From NCBI RefSeq assembly GCF_024341905.1, contig NZ_BQXY01000001.1:343013-407012 (forward strand): a stretch of DNA of 64,000 nucleotides, written 5' to 3'. Source of the DNA: Clostridium folliculivorans (GTDB taxonomy: Bacteria; Bacillota; Clostridia; Clostridiales; Clostridiaceae). A program made the translations under genes and the position numbers. The notes under the pieces are model-generated. The model had not been told where the DNA came from. It searched no databases and saw nothing but the letters and a program-made list of their open reading frames with translations. This document shows positions 54,424-61,800 of the stretch, piece after piece (position 1 is the first letter of the stretch; the number at the start of each line of letters is the position of its first letter).

Positions 54424-55410
54424 ATGATTAGATTTGGTGTTATAGGTACAAGTTGGATAACTCATGCATTTATAAAAGGTGCTAGTAATGTAAAGGATTT
54501 TAAGCTGACGGCTATTTATTCCCGTGACTTAGAGAAGGCTAAGGAATTTGGTAAAACATATGGGCAAATAACTTATTTTGAATCACTGGAAGAGATGGCT
54601 CAAAGTGATCTTATAGATGCAGTATATATAGCAAGTCCTAATTCATTGCACTGTGAACAGTCCATATTATTTCTTAAGAATAAAAAACATGTAATATGTG
54701 AAAAAGCATTTGCTTCTAACTCAAAGGAAGTAGAAGCTATGATAAAAGAGGCAGTGAAAAATAAGGTTGTATTGATGGAAGCTTTGAAGTCTCATTATCT
54801 TCCTAATTTTAAAGTTATAGAAGAAAATATCTATAAGTTAGGAAAAATAAGAAGATATTTAGGGAACTACTGTCAGTACTCATCAAGATATGATACTTAT
54901 AAATCTGGAATAAGAGTTAACACTTTCGATGCAAGTTTCTCAAACGGATCAATAATGGATATAGGTATATATTGTGTTCACCCAATGGTAAAGCTTTTTG
55001 GGGTTCCAAAACAAATAACTGCATCTGCGTATATTCTGGAATCTGGGGTAGATGGAGAAGGCTCAGTGTTAGCAAAATACGATGATATGGATGCTGTAAT
55101 AATGCACTCTAAAATAGCTTATTCCTATTCGCCAAGTGAGATACAAGGTGAGAATGGAACAATGATTATAGACAAAATAGGGTCTCCGGAAAAGGTTGAA
55201 ATAATTTATAGGAATGGTACAAGAGAAGAGCTGACTGTTCCTCAAATTGAAGATAACATGTTTTATGAGGCAGAAGAATTTATTAATCTCATAAACGAAG
55301 GAAAGCTTGAATCAAAGATTAATTCTCATGAACATTCTCTAAATGTGATGAAGATAGTAGATGAGATAAGAGAGCAAACAGGAGTTCAATTTCCTGCTGA
55401 TATTAAATAG
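54424..55410 (+). CDS. Gfo/Idh/MocA-family oxidoreductase
   Basis: A 328-residue protein. The N-terminal Rossmann fold (1-120) has FGVIGTSWITHAFIKGA and the usual VYIASPNSLHCEQSI. The motif CEKAFASN replaces the common EKP signature, keeping the Lys. The C-terminal alpha/beta domain (about 125-325) includes GSIMDIGIYCVHPMV, which holds the conserved Asp and His-type catalytic area. It oxidises or reduces a sugar, inositol or related substrate with NAD(P); the substrate cannot be told. TAGGAGG precedes the ATG. It is a single gene with its own terminator. Confidence 0.9.
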   Translation: MIRFGVIGTSWITHAFIKGASNVKDFKLTAIYSRDLEKAKEFGKTYGQITYFESLEEMAQSDLIDAVYIASPNSLHCEQSILFLKNKKHVICEKAFASNSKEVEAMIKEAVKNKVVLMEALKSHYLPNFKVIEENIYKLGKIRRYLGNYCQYSSRYDTYKSGIRVNTFDASFSNGSIMDIGIYCVHPMVKLFGVPKQITASAYILESGVDGEGSVLAKYDDMDAVIMHSKIAYSYSPSEIQGENGTMIIDKIGSPEKVEIIYRNGTREELTVPQIEDNMFYEAEEFINLINEGKLESKINSHEHSLNVMKIVDEIREQTGVQFPADIK

Positions 55411-55419
55411 TTTATTCAA

Positions 55420-55462
55420 TTATAAAACACCAATTTAAATATATAAATTGGTGTTTTATAAT
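55420..55462. terminator. Bidirectional terminator
   Basis: ATTATAAAACACCAATTTA and TAAATTGGTGTTTTATAAT form a perfect 19-bp stem around a short loop. It separates the oxidoreductase from the convergent ytaF. Confidence 0.9.
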
Positions 55463-55506
55463 TTTCATAATATATTATGATATCTTAAAATTGGTACTTT
55501 AGTTGT

Positions 55507-56130
55507 TCAATTTAATACCAATTCAAATAATCCCAAGGCTATTAATATTAATGCCGAAATTAATGGAGCTGCACTACCTAACTTTTTGGCTAAAAACTTA
55601 TTGCCTAAAAACATACCAATTGGAATAACAATTATACTAAAAATAAAAGTGAATAAGGTGGTTTTAATTATATCTAAACCTGCTATGCTTCCACCTATAC
55701 CAAGCCCTACATTGTTAATTGCTAATGCTACAGATAATGAAAAAGATTCCTTCAAATCTATTGTACCAGAATGATCAAAATCGGCTTCTTCAGGATTATC
55801 TAGCAGATTCATGCAACCTAGTTTGACATTAGAATCTGATTGTATGATTGAGCGTATGTTTTTAATGGATTTGTAATAGTCATATAAAAACCATAAGCCA
55901 ATTAGCAATAAAATAGAACTGCCAATGATATTGGCTATATGGGGAGCAAGTAAATTTGCAAGGACCAAACCTAGAGACATAGATATAAAGGTACCTAAAG
56001 AAGAAACAATGCTTATGACTATATTACTAAAGAAGCTTATTTTTATATTCTTTACTCCGTAGGCAAGAGCCACAGTAAAGTTATCGATACTACTTGTAAA
56101 AACAAATAGTATTATTGCAAGTAAATTCAT
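55507..56130 (-). CDS. ytaF: Sporulation membrane protein YtaF (MntP-related) with EF-hand-like loop
   Basis: A 207-residue membrane protein of the YtaF/MntP group with six membrane segments: about 3-25, 35-58, 65-86, 130-150, 155-178 and 183-205. Between segments three and four is a long loop with DFDHSGTIDLKE (about 116-127), matching the 12-residue EF-hand calcium loop exactly. YtaF is expressed in sporulating cells and its biochemical role is not settled. ATG at 56130 is chosen because GGAGGGA lies five bases upstream; in-frame sequence up to 56205 has no site. It may be co-regulated with neighbouring spore genes. Confidence 0.9.
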   Translation of the reverse strand: MNLLAIILFVFTSSIDNFTVALAYGVKNIKISFFSNIVISIVSSLGTFISMSLGLVLANLLAPHIANIIGSSILLLIGLWFLYDYYKSIKNIRSIIQSDSNVKLGCMNLLDNPEEADFDHSGTIDLKESFSLSVALAINNVGLGIGGSIAGLDIIKTTLFTFIFSIIVIPIGMFLGNKFLAKKLGSAAPLISALILIALGLFELVLN

Positions 56131-56309
56131 GGTATCCCTCCTTTGTGACTTAATTTCAATATATTGTAAGGGAGAGATATATGTTACAGATATTGAGAGG
56201 TGCAAATTAAAATTAAAATAGGAACATATTGAAAAATATACTCTTTCAAAGCATGAAATTTAGATTTACATATAATAGTTTATAGTGTACTAACTTGAAG
56301 TTTATAAAT

Positions 56310-56343
56310 GTTCGAAAATCATTAATTCACATGATTTTCGAAC
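56310..56343. terminator. Hairpin between ytaF and the papain-fold gene
   Basis: GTTCGAAAATCAT and ATGATTTTCGAAC pair perfectly around TAATTCAC. It lies after the papain-fold gene on the minus strand, without a long T run. Confidence 0.6.
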
Positions 56344-56400
56344 AAATACAAATAGAGTTATTTATAACAAGTGTATATAGTTGTTCTAGCAAAGAATAGT

Positions 56401-57252
56401 TTAATTTTCAAACAACCAATTCTTGTTCAGGACATACCAAAAATCATTGGCTAGACCTTTTAAGATATATTCGTAAGGAAGATAACCATAACCATCTTCA
56501 CCCCAGTTTTCACCCCATGAGTTTCTTATTATTAAGGCGCCTGAGCTAGAATGTCCGGTTAGTTTATTAATTGACAAGTATTTATCGTCATAACCTACAG
56601 CCATAACCGAATGACCACCTATTAGCTGATTATTGATAGTTGGAAATAATATCTCCCCTGATTTTTCGGCATAATCTATGCAGTCGTACACGGAAAAACC
56701 AAAAATACATGGAAGTTGTAAATATAGCAGTTCCTTAATTTTTTGAAGAAGATTCTCCGAATCTTTGTTTATATCGAGTTTAAAAAAAATCAAATCCTTA
56801 TAGTTATCTCTAAACCCATAACAAAAGGCTTTGGGTTCTTCATCAATTTGAGTAGAGCTTGTAGAATAATATCTTTCAGGAGGCATACCAAATTGAATTA
56901 AGGACTTTAGTGCGGTGCGAAATGATACGCCCGTATCTCCAATGTTCCCTATAAGGGACCTGGAATTTTTATAAACAAAAAGAGATGAACCATCAGTGTT
57001 TTTTCCGAACACTCTATTTTCAAAGTATTCAATTAGACTTACCAATGCCTCAGTTGTGGAAGAATTGATTAGTCCTTGGTTTTTTATTGGTGAACACCAT
57101 TTTCTGAGATCTATAAAACTTGGGAGATTATCTTCAGTTTTTTTATTTGATGCATAAATATTGTTTATAATAACTTTGACTTCAGGGGTATCCTCTGTAT
57201 AATCATTTATGTCGTTGTAATCAGGAATCCAGCCCAATCTATGATGTAGCAT
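56401..57252 (-). CDS. Papain-family (C1) homologue with Ser in place of catalytic Cys
   Basis: A 283-residue protein with no signal peptide and the C1 peptidase fold. A short prodomain-like start (HRLGWIPDYNDINDYT) and LPSFIDLRKWCSPIKNQG precede the active-site helix. There the usual QGxCGSC reads QGLINSS, so the nucleophile position (residue 65) is Ser, encoded by TCC at 57058-57060. His214 (GGHSVMAVGYDD) and Asn244 (IIRNSWGENWGEDGYG) are both kept. It is probably a non-peptidase binding protein, or a rare serine variant. GGAGG lies before the ATG. Neighbours include probable spore genes. A related active C1 gene is not present in the window. Confidence 0.86.
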   Translation of the reverse strand: MLHHRLGWIPDYNDINDYTEDTPEVKVIINNIYASNKKTEDNLPSFIDLRKWCSPIKNQGLINSSTTEALVSLIEYFENRVFGKNTDGSSLFVYKNSRSLIGNIGDTGVSFRTALKSLIQFGMPPERYYSTSSTQIDEEPKAFCYGFRDNYKDLIFFKLDINKDSENLLQKIKELLYLQLPCIFGFSVYDCIDYAEKSGEILFPTINNQLIGGHSVMAVGYDDKYLSINKLTGHSSSGALIIRNSWGENWGEDGYGYLPYEYILKGLANDFWYVLNKNWLFEN

Positions 57253-57520
57253 AAAAAAACCTCCTTAGTAAAGAAATAGTTTATAAGTAATTATTTCTCT
57301 CATATACATATATGCAAGAAAAGTGTAATTTGAAATAGAAAAAAGTCAAAAAAACACAAATAAAGGTAAAGATATTGTATTATAGTTATATTTTGATAAA
57401 ATATAATTACAATTAATTAATATTTATTACAAGTTAGTTTGCGTAATTTAGCCAATTAGGTATAAGTTAGCATTGTGCAGAAAATCCTATATAAAATATA
57501 GGAATAAGGAGGGCATGTAT

Positions 57521-57994
57521 ATGAATGAAATAGTATTTGCAGGTGGTTGCTTTTGGGGAGTAGAAGAGTTTATGTCTAGAAAAAATGGTGTGAAAGAAAC
57601 TAAAGTTGGATATGCAAATGGAGAAAAAAATGATCCTACTTATGAACAAGTATGCACAGGAACCACTGGGCATGCAGAAGCTTGTTATGTAAAGTACGAT
57701 GAAGAAGCTATATCTTTGAATCAGCTATTAGAGGAATATTGGAGTATAGTAGAACCAACAGTAATTAATAGGCAAGGAAATGATATAGGGCATCAATATA
57801 GAACTGGAATTTACTATATTGATAAAGAGGATTTGAAAGTGATTGAACAAAGTAAGGAAGAACAGCAGAAAAACTATAGTAAACCAATTGTAACTGAAAT
57901 AACACCGCTAAAATGTTTCTATGATGCAGAGGAATATCATCAAAAATATTTAAAGAAAAACCCAGGCGGTTATTGCCATATAAAATTAGATTAG
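57521..57994 (+). CDS. msrA: Peptide methionine sulfoxide reductase A
   Basis: A 157-residue enzyme. The catalytic motif [11 protein letters not shown] (Cys10), the Tyr and Glu in [27 protein letters not shown] and the end PGGYCHI, with a possible recycling Cys, define MsrA. It reduces methionine-S-sulfoxide in oxidised proteins. The ATG at 57521 is seven bases after AAGGAGGG; an ATG at 57515 is too close to that site, and the in-frame codon at 57473 has none. A perfect terminator follows. It is a single gene. Confidence 0.94.
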   Translation: MNEIVFAGGCFWGVEEFMSRKNGVKETKVGYANGEKNDPTYEQVCTGTTGHAEACYVKYDEEAISLNQLLEEYWSIVEPTVINRQGNDIGHQYRTGIYYIDKEDLKVIEQSKEEQQKNYSKPIVTEITPLKCFYDAEEYHQKYLKKNPGGYCHIKLD

Positions 57995-58007
57995 TGCTAA
58001 TTTACTT

Positions 58008-58053
58008 AAAGTCCAATATTGATTCTATCAGATAGAATCAATATTGGACTTTG
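58008..58053 (+). terminator. Terminator after msrA
   Basis: AAAGTCCAATATTGATTCTATC and its perfect complement form a stem of over 20 bp with a tiny loop, followed by GTTTCTTT. Bases 58054-58377 are AT-rich and I see no gene in them. Confidence 0.88.
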
Positions 58054-58359
58054 TTTCTTTACAGGAAAAATCAGTTGTTTTTTATTTTAAAATTATTTAT
58101 AAAAAATTTAAAATTTTTATAAATTATGGATAACAAATAGTGATGCTATTGAATATTATATACCGAACGACTCATAAATTATGTGTAATGATTAATTCAG
58201 TAGGAATTTACTGTATAAGAAGGTCTTAAATGATGACAGATTTATTCACAATATTTAATGATTTGCAAAAATATTTTTATGATTAACTACGTATTTATGC
58301 AAGTTAAAGAAATATATAAAAAATTTAGCAAAATGATGCTATATCACAAGGTAATAAGA

Positions 58360-58386
58360 ACACTTTTATATTAGCAACATAATATA
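58360..58386 (+). promoter_or_regulatory. Sigma-K-like promoter
   Basis: AC (58360-58361), a 16-bp spacer and CATAATATA (58378-58386) match the mother-cell sigma-K pattern AC-N16/17-CATANNNTA. The same -10 occurs before the convergent gene at 59423. Confidence 0.45.
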
Positions 58387-58428
58387 TTATTGAAGTGTCT
58401 AACGTAAAATGGAATAGGAGGATATATT

Positions 58429-59289
58429 ATGCAAGAAAATTTTGAGGTAAAAGGAATGGCTCCATGCCCTTCACCAATCAGCGATGAATGTATAATAGCT
58501 CACAGAGTATATGGAAAATGCAGACAACAAGATTGCTTGAGACCATTCGATAGTACAGTTTTAACACCACCTCCAGGAGCAATTGAAATAAGTTCATCTA
58601 GATTAGGAGAGGTAGGAACTATTGGTGGTAGTGTAATAGTTGGCGGACCTATCACTCCAGGCGAAATAATTGCTTTTAATAGCACAGTATCTACAGTAAG
58701 GATTGTGCCAGGATCATTTAGAGTATCTGACATAAGAGTTACAGTTAATCCAAGTGCATTTGGGCAAGATGGATTTTATGACGTAACAATAGTATATACT
58801 TTTACGTATTTAATCAATTTGCTTGATGCAACTGGAACTTCAATACCAGTAACTCTTACTGTAACTGGAGAAACACCAACTGCAATTACTAACATTTGTG
58901 CTTTCACAACTTACACAAAAACTCTATGTCTATTCGGCGGAGAAGCTAGTGAACAAACAATTACTACTGCTAATACTTTATATAGCCCACAAACAGCAAA
59001 TGTAAACTTTGGCAATCTACCATACGCACTAGTTCAAGCAATTGCTAATCCATTACAACAACCTATAATTGGAGTATATGAAAATGCTCCAGGAACAATA
59101 GAATATCATGCTGATGTTGTTATAGGTTTATTCACAATTATCAAACTTTATAGAATAGTTAACATGACAGTTAGCTCAACTGGAGATTGTGATATACCAG
59201 AATGTGAACCTATTACAGGAGATCCATGTGAATTCTTTAATAGCTTACCATTCCCATTCGAAGACTTTGACCCACCAACAACTTTATAG
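58429..59289 (+). CDS. Probable spore-surface (exosporium/coat) protein with Cys-rich start
   Basis: A 286-residue protein with no signal peptide or membrane segment. The first 40 residues hold five Cys (APCPSPISDECII, GKCRQQDCLRPF), and further Cys lie near the end. The rest is rich in Thr, Val, Ile and Gly and in beta-type segments such as VRIVPGSFRVSDIRVTVNPSAF, with repeated hydrophobic strands. I do not recognise a named family. Cys-rich, beta-rich, leaderless proteins with a sigma-K-like promoter are typical of clostridial spore coat or exosporium, cross-linked by disulfides. GGAGGA precedes the ATG. Its strong terminator and the convergent partner point to late-sporulation expression; this is inferred. 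Confidence 0.68.
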   Translation: MQENFEVKGMAPCPSPISDECIIAHRVYGKCRQQDCLRPFDSTVLTPPPGAIEISSSRLGEVGTIGGSVIVGGPITPGEIIAFNSTVSTVRIVPGSFRVSDIRVTVNPSAFGQDGFYDVTIVYTFTYLINLLDATGTSIPVTLTVTGETPTAITNICAFTTYTKTLCLFGGEASEQTITTANTLYSPQTANVNFGNLPYALVQAIANPLQQPIIGVYENAPGTIEYHADVVIGLFTIIKLYRIVNMTVSSTGDCDIPECEPITGDPCEFFNSLPFPFEDFDPPTTL

Positions 59290-59293
59290 AATA

Positions 59294-59332
59294 AATAGTG
59301 CCAACATATTTAACGATATGTTGGCACTATTT
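59294..59332 (+). terminator. Terminator after the spore-surface gene
   Basis: AAATAGTGCCAACATAT and ATATGTTGGCACTATTT form a perfect stem around TTAACG. Confidence 0.9.
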
Positions 59333-59387
59333 ATTTCATCAACAAAATTTATTAAGGATAAATCTATAATTGACGATAATTTTATAA

Positions 59388-59417
59388 GAAAAAAGGGTTG
59401 CCTATTGGCAACCCTTA
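59388..59417 (-). terminator. Terminator of the minus-strand gene at 59423
   Basis: AAGGGTTGCC and GGCAACCCTT pair around TATT; on the minus strand the hairpin is followed by a run of T (AAAAAA on the plus strand). Confidence 0.88.
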
Positions 59418-59422
59418 TAAAA

Positions 59423-59983
59423 TTATGGCACTATAACGTCTGGTATTACAGGATCACCTAATGCTCCTGCAATTGATTCTTCTTCAGCAGTGATATTGTA
59501 GAATAATCCCTGTGCAGTACTGTTAACAGTTAAACTAGCTGCAGCAACTGTGATTCCAGTAGTAACTACGTAAGCTCTAAAGAAATAATCGGTTTCTCCT
59601 CCACATAATGGAATAACTGGGTCATCCACAAATTGGAATGGAAGAATATCATAAATTGTTGTTCCAACAGTAGCAAGGGTCAATCCATTTATTATAGTTT
59701 GTCTTGATCTAAATATTGGAGCAGTTGAAGTATTGCTTCTAAAAACTTCTAAAACTACATCTAAGGATCCTGCTGCAGTTAGTGCTGCTAATGTAGTAAA
59801 TACTAAAGGAATTGTCCCTTCGATGAAAACTACATCATTCTTAGAAGATAAAGGTAATGCTAAACTTCCTATGGTAACTGGAGTTCCAATACCAGCTGTA
59901 GTAGGAACAGTAATAGGAATATTTGTTGAACCTGTTATTGTAGCAAAATTAGTTGGGGTCTCAATTAAAAAAGGTGTAGCCAT
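59423..59983 (-). CDS. Probable spore-surface protein, exosporium-like beta fold
   Basis: A 186-residue protein without signal peptide or membrane anchor, rich in Thr, Ala, Val and Ile (e.g. TITGSTNIPITVPTTAGIGTP). Regular alternation of hydrophobic residues suggests a jelly-roll or similar beta sandwich, as in the C-terminal domains of BclA-type exosporium proteins. There is no collagen-like repeat. One Cys occurs (PLCGGETDYFF). GGGAGG lies before the ATG, and a sigma-K-like promoter precedes it. The assignment is by composition, context and promoter, not by family match. Confidence 0.62.
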   Translation of the reverse strand: MATPFLIETPTNFATITGSTNIPITVPTTAGIGTPVTIGSLALPLSSKNDVVFIEGTIPLVFTTLAALTAAGSLDVVLEVFRSNTSTAPIFRSRQTIINGLTLATVGTTIYDILPFQFVDDPVIPLCGGETDYFFRAYVVTTGITVAAASLTVNSTAQGLFYNITAEEESIAGALGDPVIPDVIVP

Positions 59984-60017
59984 GAATTAAAAACCTCCCT
60001 TTCATGTAAATCTATTA

Positions 60018-60045
60018 TATATTATGATATTTGTCGTATTTTGGT
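60018..60045 (-). promoter_or_regulatory. Sigma-K-like promoter of the minus-strand gene
   Basis: On the minus strand AC (60045-60044), a 17-bp spacer and CATAATATA (60026-60018) match AC-N16/17-CATANNNTA. It lies 35 bp before the start of the gene ending at 59423. Confidence 0.45.
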
Positions 60046-60228
60046 TACTAATGTAATAGTAAGAAAATGTTTTAAGAAATATACTAGAAAAGCTTAAGTG
60101 CAATCTACTTAGCTTTTATTCATGGGTCTAGAAAAAATCTGACTAGATACTTTATTTTAAATAAACAGTGTAATTTTTGTGTTTATTCGAATATATTATA
60201 TTAAATCGATTTATAGCAGGTGAATTAA

Positions 60229-60504
60229 ATGAGAGACTTAAATGTATGTATAATAGCTTTTTCTTCCACTAGTCAAAGTGTAAATCTTTATAAGATATTA
60301 AAAAATAAAAAATATAATGTGGTTATGATACAAACACCTTGTACAATATCAGCAGGCTGTGCTAGGTCAATAGAGATTAAAGAACAGGATTTAGAGGACA
60401 TAGTAAATGAAATAAAGCAAAATAATCTCGAAATTAAAGGAATATACAGAAGAGTTTTAAATGAGAGTACAAGACGTTATTATTACTCAGAGCTTGATAT
60501 CTAA
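60229..60504 (+). CDS. DUF3343 protein (putative sulfur/selenium carrier-like)
   Basis: A 91-residue protein. It has the DUF3343 pattern: an N-terminal beta-strand IIAFSSTSQSVNLYKIL, then IQTPCTISAGCARSIEI with two Cys in the middle. DUF3343 is annotated as a carrier-like domain often next to cysteine desulfurases, and here a desulfurase starts 21 bp on. It could accept persulfide sulfur, or selenium, on its Cys; this is inferred. GCAGGTG precedes the ATG. No selenium genes are nearby. Confidence 0.85.
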   Translation: MRDLNVCIIAFSSTSQSVNLYKILKNKKYNVVMIQTPCTISAGCARSIEIKEQDLEDIVNEIKQNNLEIKGIYRRVLNESTRRYYYSELDI

Positions 60505-60525
60505 ATCAATTTTAGGGAGGTTAAT

Positions 60526-61671
60526 ATGGTTTATATAGATAATGCCGCCACATCTTTTCCTAAGCCAGAATCTGTTTATGATTCGGTTTTAGATTGCATG
60601 AAAAGATATTGTGCAAACCCAGGAAGAGGTTCCCATAAACTATCACTGGAATGTGAGATGAAGATATTAGATACAAGGCAAAGTATAAGTGAACTATTTA
60701 ATATAGATAATATGATGAATCTTATCTTCACTAATAATACTACTGAGGGATTAAATATGGCAATTAAAGGTGTATTAAAGAGTGGGGATCATGTAATAAC
60801 AACTTCTATTGAGCATAATTCTGTATATAGGCCTTTGAGAAAACTAACTGAAATAGGAGTTGAAGTCTCAATTGTTTCTGTGGATGAAAAAGGATATGTA
60901 AATTTACAGGAACTACAAAAAAATATAAAAACAAACTCTAAGGCATTGATAATAAACCATGGCTCAAACGTATTAGGGACAGTTCAAGATATTGAGGAAA
61001 TAGGAAGTATAGCAAAAAAAAATAATCTTGTATTTATTGTAGATGTAGCCCAAACCGCTGGGGTTTTTAATATAGATGTAAAGAAAATGAATATTGATAT
61101 TATGGCATTTCCTGGGCATAAATGCTTATATGGGCCACAAGGAATTGGAGGACTTTATGTAAGCGAATCAATTAAGATTGACACTTTTAAGGAAGGAGGT
61201 ACTGGCAGTAATTCAAATATAATGGAGCAGCCAGATTTTATGCCAGATAAATTTGAAAGTGGTACATTAAATACTCCTGGGATTGTTGGGCTTGGCGCTG
61301 GAGTAAACTTTATTACAAGTGTAGGTCTAAATGAAATAAGAAGACATGATCAGGAATTAGCTTTATATCTAACCTCAGAACTACAAAAGCTACCATATAT
61401 TATTATGTATGGAGAAGATGATTGTGAAAAGAAGTGTCCAGTAGTCTCTTTCAATATAGATGGGTATGATAGCTCAGAGGTAGGTGAATTTTTAAATAAT
61501 AAGGATATATACTTGCGTACAGGATATCATTGTGCTCCTATCATTCATAATATAATAGGAACTAAGAATCTAGGTACAGTTAGAGCAAGTTTTGCATATT
61601 TTAATACAATAGAAGACGTAGAAAAGTTATTATCTGCAGTAAAAGAATTGTATGGACAAAATAGTATATAA
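60526..61671 (+). CDS. Cysteine desulfurase (class V aminotransferase family)
   Basis: A 381-residue PLP enzyme. The PLP-binding Lys is in AFPGHKCLYGPQGIGG, the PLP-contacting motifs TTSIEHNSVYRPL and IVDVAQTAG are present, and the active-site Cys loop reads RTGYHCAPIIHN (about 327-338). It moves sulfur from cysteine to an acceptor as a persulfide. It resembles SufS/CsdA-type enzymes (group II) in the RTGxxCAP loop. The DUF3343 protein upstream (21-bp gap) is the likely acceptor. GGGAGG precedes the start. No suf scaffold genes are adjacent, so an Fe-S role is not shown here. Confidence 0.92.
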   Translation: MVYIDNAATSFPKPESVYDSVLDCMKRYCANPGRGSHKLSLECEMKILDTRQSISELFNIDNMMNLIFTNNTTEGLNMAIKGVLKSGDHVITTSIEHNSVYRPLRKLTEIGVEVSIVSVDEKGYVNLQELQKNIKTNSKALIINHGSNVLGTVQDIEEIGSIAKKNNLVFIVDVAQTAGVFNIDVKKMNIDIMAFPGHKCLYGPQGIGGLYVSESIKIDTFKEGGTGSNSNIMEQPDFMPDKFESGTLNTPGIVGLGAGVNFITSVGLNEIRRHDQELALYLTSELQKLPYIIMYGEDDCEKKCPVVSFNIDGYDSSEVGEFLNNKDIYLRTGYHCAPIIHNIIGTKNLGTVRASFAYFNTIEDVEKLLSAVKELYGQNSI

Positions 61672-61683
61672 CATATAAAAGTT

Positions 61684-61722
61684 AGAGGAGTTGCATAGAC
61701 TATAAGCTTTGCTACTCCTCTT
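61684..61722. terminator. Hairpin between convergent genes
   Basis: AGAGGAGTTGC and GCTACTCCTCT pair with one mismatch around ATAGACTATAAGCTTT. It lies between the desulfurase and the coiled-coil gene on the minus strand. Confidence 0.65.
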
Positions 61723-61800
61723 AATTATTGGTTGAAAATATAGTTGTATGTTTTAAAATAAAAATAAATTAACAAGAGAAAAAGTTTATTAGCTATAAAG

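Noticed and set aside
58500..58733. 77-codon minus-strand ORF in the spore-surface gene
   Set aside because: It is antisense to the gene at 58429, which has a good ribosome binding site and promoter; there is no independent evidence for it.
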